Part shown: piece by piece, positions 4,762-7,410 of the stretch
How the letters are laid out: every line of letters begins with the position of its first letter
Numbering within the stretch: the first letter of the stretch is position 1
Assembly (NCBI GenBank): GCA_034660015.1
Contig: JAYEII010000094.1
Location: 1 to 7,410, forward strand
Reading direction: 5' to 3'
DNA: 7,410 nucleotides
Source: QEXZ01 sp034660015
GTDB taxonomy: Archaea > Halobacteriota > Syntropharchaeia > Alkanophagales > Methanospirareceae
Translations under genes and position numbers: made by a program
Notes under the pieces: model-generated
Database searches by the model: none
What the model was told of the DNA's origin: nothing
What the model saw: the letters and a program-made list of their open reading frames with translations, nothing else

Positions 4762-5076
4762 ATGCAACAACCATCGCAATTAATATGGAAGGCATTTGTT
4801 GACGAAAACCTTTGCGTAGGGTGTGGGAAATGCACCGAAGTTTGCTGGACAGGTGCAATTAGGATTATTGATAAAAAAGCAGTAATAGACGTTAACAAGT
4901 GCATCTGCTGCGCTATCTGCGTGAGGACTTGCCCGCGAGGAGCGATTAGAATAGTTCCATATTCGTTCCCCATTTTACAGCGAGAAGAGGCAGAGGATTT
5001 GGATGAGATAAAAGCGCAGCTAAGGGGGATAGGGACGCAACTTGAGGGGATGGAAAGAAGTATTGAAGAGTTATAA
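4762..5076 (+). CDS. Two-cluster [4Fe-4S] ferredoxin with coiled-coil tail
   Basis: 104-aa electron carrier with two classical cluster motifs: C18-x2-C21-x2-C24-x3-C28 and C47-x2-C50-x2-C53-x3-C57. The residue after C28 is Trp instead of the usual Pro, and an extra Cys (C49) sits inside the second motif. Plain 2[4Fe-4S] ferredoxins stop near residue 60-70; here a charged helix (about 75-104, LDEIKAQLRGIGTQLEGMER and a terminal EEL) adds a predicted coiled coil like those of the NifX-like and DUF5320-like proteins. The ATG has AAGGAG only one base away, which is too close, and GAGGGG at 4743-4748 somewhat far, so initiation is unusual. It heads the second run of genes and probably supplies electrons to the ATPase or radical SAM protein, held in place by its tail. 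Confidence 0.88.
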   Translation: MQQPSQLIWKAFVDENLCVGCGKCTEVCWTGAIRIIDKKAVIDVNKCICCAICVRTCPRGAIRIVPYSFPILQREEAEDLDEIKAQLRGIGTQLEGMERSIEEL

Positions 5077-5079
5077 AAA

Positions 5080-5238
5080 ATGGAAAAGAGTGATAAGACA
5101 ACCATAAACATAAAATGCGGAAAATGTGGCAAGCCAATATTAGGAGATGTTTACGAGTTTGGGGGCGTTAAGCTGTGCGAGGATTGCTATATGGATAAAG
5201 TAATAGCTGCCCAGCCGAAAAAGTGCTTGATGAAATGA
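5080..5238 (+). CDS. 52-aa double-CxxC zinc-ribbon-like protein
   Basis: Short gene starting three bases after the ferredoxin stop and ending ten bases before the ATPase start. Its 52 residues contain IKCGKCGKPI (C13/C16) and VKLCEDCYMDK (C33/C36), a treble-clef or LIM-like zinc knuckle, plus a lone C49 near the end. The frame is open throughout and cysteine spacing matches small CxxC proteins that accompany MinD-ferredoxin ATPases. The ribosome binding site is weak, so it probably relies on coupling to the ferredoxin gene. Likely a metal-binding accessory protein; exact role unknown. Confidence 0.75.
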   Translation: MEKSDKTTINIKCGKCGKPILGDVYEFGGVKLCEDCYMDKVIAAQPKKCLMK

Positions 5239-5248
5239 AAAAGGAAAA

Positions 5249-6112
5249 GTGTTGAAACAAATAACCGTTATAAGTGGAAAAGGAGGCACGGGGAAAACGA
5301 CACTTGTAGCCTCATTCGCCGCCCTCGCAGAGAACAAAGTCATTGCAGACTGCGATGTTGACGCACCAGACCTCCATCTGCTGTTGCACCCGGAAATCAT
5401 AGAGAGAGAGGAGTTTAAAGGACTGAAAGTTGCCGTTATGGATAAAACGCTCTGTACCGAGTGCGAAATATGCGAAGAAACATGTAGATTCAATGCGATA
5501 GCTTTGACCGAAGAACCAGGTTATGCAGTCAATCCCGCACGTTGTGAGGGCTGCGGCGCTTGTGTGTTCTCGTGCCCGCAGGAGGCAATTATGCTGAAAG
5601 AACGTGTTTCTGGTTGTACATTCATATCAAAAACTGAATATGGCACAATGGCGCATGCGCAGCTAAATATCGCGGAAGAAACGTCTGGAAAACTGGTCAC
5701 AGAGGTTAGAAACCGCGCACAGCAGGTTGCAGAAAAAGAACAACGTGAACTCATTCTGATTGACGGAGCGCCAGGCATCGGCTGTCCTGTAATTGCGTCC
5801 TTGACTGGCGTGGACCTCGCACTCATCGTTACCGAGCCCACGATGTCCGGACTGCATGACCTCGAACGAATCCTGGATGTGACCAGACATTTTGGGATTG
5901 GTTCAGTCGTCTGCATCAACAAATACGACATTAACGAGGAGAACAGCAAAAGAATTACCGAGTTTTGCCGGCAGCGTGGAATAGGGGTCGTTGGAAACAT
6001 CCCCTACGACAGCATGGTTACTGCGGCGATGGTTGCGGGCAAGCCGGTGGTTGAATTCTCGGAGGGCAGGGTATCGGATGCGATAAAGGATGTGTGGAGG
6101 TGCATAATATGA
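5249..6112 (+). CDS. MinD-superfamily P-loop ATPase with inserted two-cluster ferredoxin domain
   Basis: Cytosolic SIMIBI-class ATPase (COG1149 type, relative of Mrp/NBP35, CooC and NifH). The 287-aa protein has the deviant Walker A GKGGTGKTT (10-18) with signature Lys11, the switch region ADCDVDAPDLHLLL (33-46), and LIDGAPGIGCPV (170-181). A ferredoxin domain is inserted between switch regions: C69-x2-C72-x2-C75-x3-C79 and C99-x2-C102-x2-C105-x3-C109. Relatives use ATP-driven dimer changes to assemble, insert or reduce metal clusters; two such ATPases occur in the Desulfovibrio orange-protein operon. Start is GTG (5249), or TTG one codon later, which gives the usual MKQI opening and better spacing from AAGGA (5241-5245). 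The stop overlaps the next start (ATGA). Such ATPases often come as adjacent pairs; only one is present in this window. Confidence 0.92.
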   Translation: MLKQITVISGKGGTGKTTLVASFAALAENKVIADCDVDAPDLHLLLHPEIIEREEFKGLKVAVMDKTLCTECEICEETCRFNAIALTEEPGYAVNPARCEGCGACVFSCPQEAIMLKERVSGCTFISKTEYGTMAHAQLNIAEETSGKLVTEVRNRAQQVAEKEQRELILIDGAPGIGCPVIASLTGVDLALIVTEPTMSGLHDLERILDVTRHFGIGSVVCINKYDINEENSKRITEFCRQRGIGVVGNIPYDSMVTAAMVAGKPVVEFSEGRVSDAIKDVWRCII

Positions 6113-7083
6113 AAATAGTTTATGGACCGGTTCCATCACGGCGTCTTGGGCGCTCTTTAGGCGTTGGCCCAATTCCATTCAAAACCTGTGACTATTCCTG
6201 TGTGTACTGCCAGCTCGGCAGGACAACACACATGACCAATCAGCGTAGGGACTTCTTCCCTCCGGAAGAGTTGTTGAACGAAATCAAAAGGATGATAGAA
6301 GTAGAAAGCAGCCGTGGCGAAATAGATTTTGTCACTTTCGTAGGCGAAGGCGAACCAACTTTATGTAAAAGTCTTGGCTGGTTAATCCGCAAGACCAAAG
6401 AAATAGCAGATATCCCCATAGCCATTGATACAAACGGGTCGCTTCTTTACAGAAAAGACGTAAGAAACGACCTCTCGGAAGCAGACGTTGTTATGCCATC
6501 GCTTGACGCAGGCACTGCCGAAACATTCAGACTGATAAACAGACCGCATCGTGGGATTGTTTTTGAAGCGGTTGTCGAAGGTATGGAAAAGTTCAGGCAA
6601 GAATATGATGGTGAGATATGGATGGAAGTCATGCTGGTAAAGGGGCTCAATGACTCAGCAGAGGAATTAGAAGCGATAAAAAGCAGGCTTAGCCCCTTAG
6701 AGCCCAACCGAACGTATATAAATGTCCCGATAAGACCGCCGGCGGAACCGTGGGCGGTGCCTCCTGATAAAGAGAGCATCGCATTAGCACATGCGATTCT
6801 CGGTAGTGTTAATGTAGTAGATATTACGGCGGAAGAGACGGGAGAATTTTCTATCGAGGGATTTACAAACCCCGAAGACGCAATATTAGCAATAATAAAG
6901 CGGCATCCAATGAGGGAGGAGCAGGTTATAGAAACGTTAAAGAAATTTGAGGTAGAGAAAAGGGATGTTCACGACAGCTTAAAAAGGCTGGAGGAAAGCG
7001 GAAAAATAAAGAAAGTAGAATACAGAAAAAAAGTCTTCTGGCTTACAATGGAGGAAAAGAGAGGACATGCTTTAATTGTTTAA
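6109..7083 (+). CDS. Radical SAM protein (COG0731-like) with C-terminal winged helix
   Basis: 324-aa radical SAM enzyme. It opens with MKIVYGPVPSRRLGRSLGVG, continues with the cluster motif C27-x3-C31-x2-C34 that binds the [4Fe-4S]/SAM centre, and has GEGEPT (79-84) for the SAM amino group. Residues about 255-312 look like a winged helix-turn-helix (ILAIIKRHPMREEQVIETLK ... RLEESGKIKKVEYRKKVFWL), seen in other archaeal members. The ATG at 6109 is chosen: GGAGGTG (6096-6102) lies 6 nt ahead, while the GTG at 6094 overlaps that site. The start overlaps the ATPase stop by four bases, indicating tight coupling. The substrate is not known; context suggests cofactor or sulfur chemistry, while the winged helix allows a nucleic-acid or regulatory role. 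COG0731 also includes tRNA wyosine enzymes, but those are longer on the N-terminal side and lack this tail. Confidence 0.9.
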   Translation: MKIVYGPVPSRRLGRSLGVGPIPFKTCDYSCVYCQLGRTTHMTNQRRDFFPPEELLNEIKRMIEVESSRGEIDFVTFVGEGEPTLCKSLGWLIRKTKEIADIPIAIDTNGSLLYRKDVRNDLSEADVVMPSLDAGTAETFRLINRPHRGIVFEAVVEGMEKFRQEYDGEIWMEVMLVKGLNDSAEELEAIKSRLSPLEPNRTYINVPIRPPAEPWAVPPDKESIALAHAILGSVNVVDITAEETGEFSIEGFTNPEDAILAIIKRHPMREEQVIETLKKFEVEKRDVHDSLKRLEESGKIKKVEYRKKVFWLTMEEKRGHALIV

Positions 7084-7104
7084 TAGCAGGAAGAAATAGC
7101 AATT

Positions 7105-7112
7105 TTTATATA
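7105..7112 (+). promoter_or_regulatory. TATA box of the terminal ferredoxin gene
   Basis: TTTATATA is a near-consensus archaeal TATA box. A start site about 25 nt downstream would fall near 7133, just before GGAGA (7136-7140) and 20 nt before the ATG. This makes the last ferredoxin independently expressed. Confidence 0.6.
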
Positions 7113-7153
7113 TGACGAAGAAGAACAAATATAAAGGAGAGTGATGAGAAAAA

Positions 7154-7390
7154 ATGCCAGCAGTAGTGGATTTGGAGAAGTGTGACGGCTGTAAGGGAAG
7201 GAAAGAGAAAGAAACGAGTATGTGTGTAGAGGAATGCCCGGTAGAGTGTATAAGTCTGGTTGAGGAGGACCCAGGCACTGCTCCACATGGAAGAGAGCAA
7301 CATGCAGTAGTAAATGCTGAGGAGTGTACCGAGTGTGAGATTTGCGTAGACGTATGTGAGCAAGGTGCGATAAGCATGACGGAGGCGTAA
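7154..7390 (+). CDS. Ferredoxin with enlarged first cluster loop
   Basis: 78-aa ferredoxin. The second motif is classical: C58-x2-C61-x2-C64-x3-C68. The first is expanded: C10-x2-C13, ten mostly charged residues (KGRKEKETSM), then C24-x3-C28-P, with one more Cys at 32. Loops of this kind occur in ferredoxin-like subunits such as adenylylsulfate reductase beta and typically tune potential or create a docking face. It opens MPAVVDLEKCDGC, common for archaeal ferredoxins of redox complexes. GGAGA lies 13 nt upstream and a TATA box precedes it, so it is transcribed separately from the radical SAM gene. It could be the beta-like subunit of an oxidoreductase encoded beyond the window, or a stand-alone carrier. 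Confidence 0.87.
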   Translation: MPAVVDLEKCDGCKGRKEKETSMCVEECPVECISLVEEDPGTAPHGREQHAVVNAEECTECEICVDVCEQGAISMTEA

Positions 7391-7410
7391 AGATAGAGCG
7401 AGCGAGAGAG

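Noticed and set aside
5521..6000. 159-codon minus-strand frame inside the ATPase gene
   Set aside because: It is antisense to conserved MinD and ferredoxin motifs, with random-looking composition.

Overview
The window looks archaeal, probably from the Halobacteriota/Euryarchaeota, and most resembles methane- or alkane-oxidising lineages such as ANME-1/Syntrophoarchaeia. That placement is an inference. It rests on an FrhB-type (coenzyme F420 dehydrogenase beta) iron-sulfur protein, TATA-box promoters of the TTTAAATA/TTTATATA type, strong GGAGGT ribosome binding sites, a DUF2281/PIN toxin-antitoxin module of a type common in archaea, and many small ferredoxins and CxxC proteins. No rRNA or tRNA gene was seen to settle it.

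Layout. Positions 1-126 hold no gene I can support. A uridine-phosphorylase-family gene lies on the minus strand (127-939). Positions 940-1832 are an accessory island: a large attC-like inverted repeat (1070-1157), then a minus-strand vapB antitoxin with a decayed vapC toxin, bounded by 15-bp inverted repeats (1151-1165 and 1600-1614), then further hairpins. The toxin keeps its N-terminal Asp motif and its C-terminal motif, but the middle is deleted and the frame is broken at a 10-A run.

From 1833 onward all genes are on the plus strand. First comes an FrhB-like F420/flavin iron-sulfur oxidoreductase (1833-2900). After a promoter centred on a perfect 18-bp palindrome, a compact run of small genes follows: a NifX/MTH1175-type cofactor-binding protein with a Gly/Arg tract and coiled-coil tail; a short aromatic-Gly protein; a Gly/Arg-rich zinc-ribbon protein; a DUF5320-like coiled-coil protein; and a 55-aa CxxC protein. 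A likely terminator and hairpin separate this from a second run: a two-cluster ferredoxin with a coiled-coil tail, a 52-aa CxxC protein, a MinD-type ATPase with an inserted two-cluster ferredoxin domain, and a radical SAM protein with a C-terminal winged helix. The window closes with another ferredoxin under its own TATA promoter.

The plus-strand set resembles the 'orange protein'/MinD-ferredoxin ATPase clusters of sulfate reducers and archaea. The best reading is a machine that assembles, carries or inserts a metal-sulfur cofactor. The ATPase would act as a deviant-Walker-A motor, the NifX-like protein as a carrier, the ferredoxins and FrhB-like protein as electron donors, and the small coiled-coil and CxxC proteins as scaffolds or metal handlers. 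No nitrogenase structural genes are present. The end target of the pathway is unknown and is the most interesting open question here.
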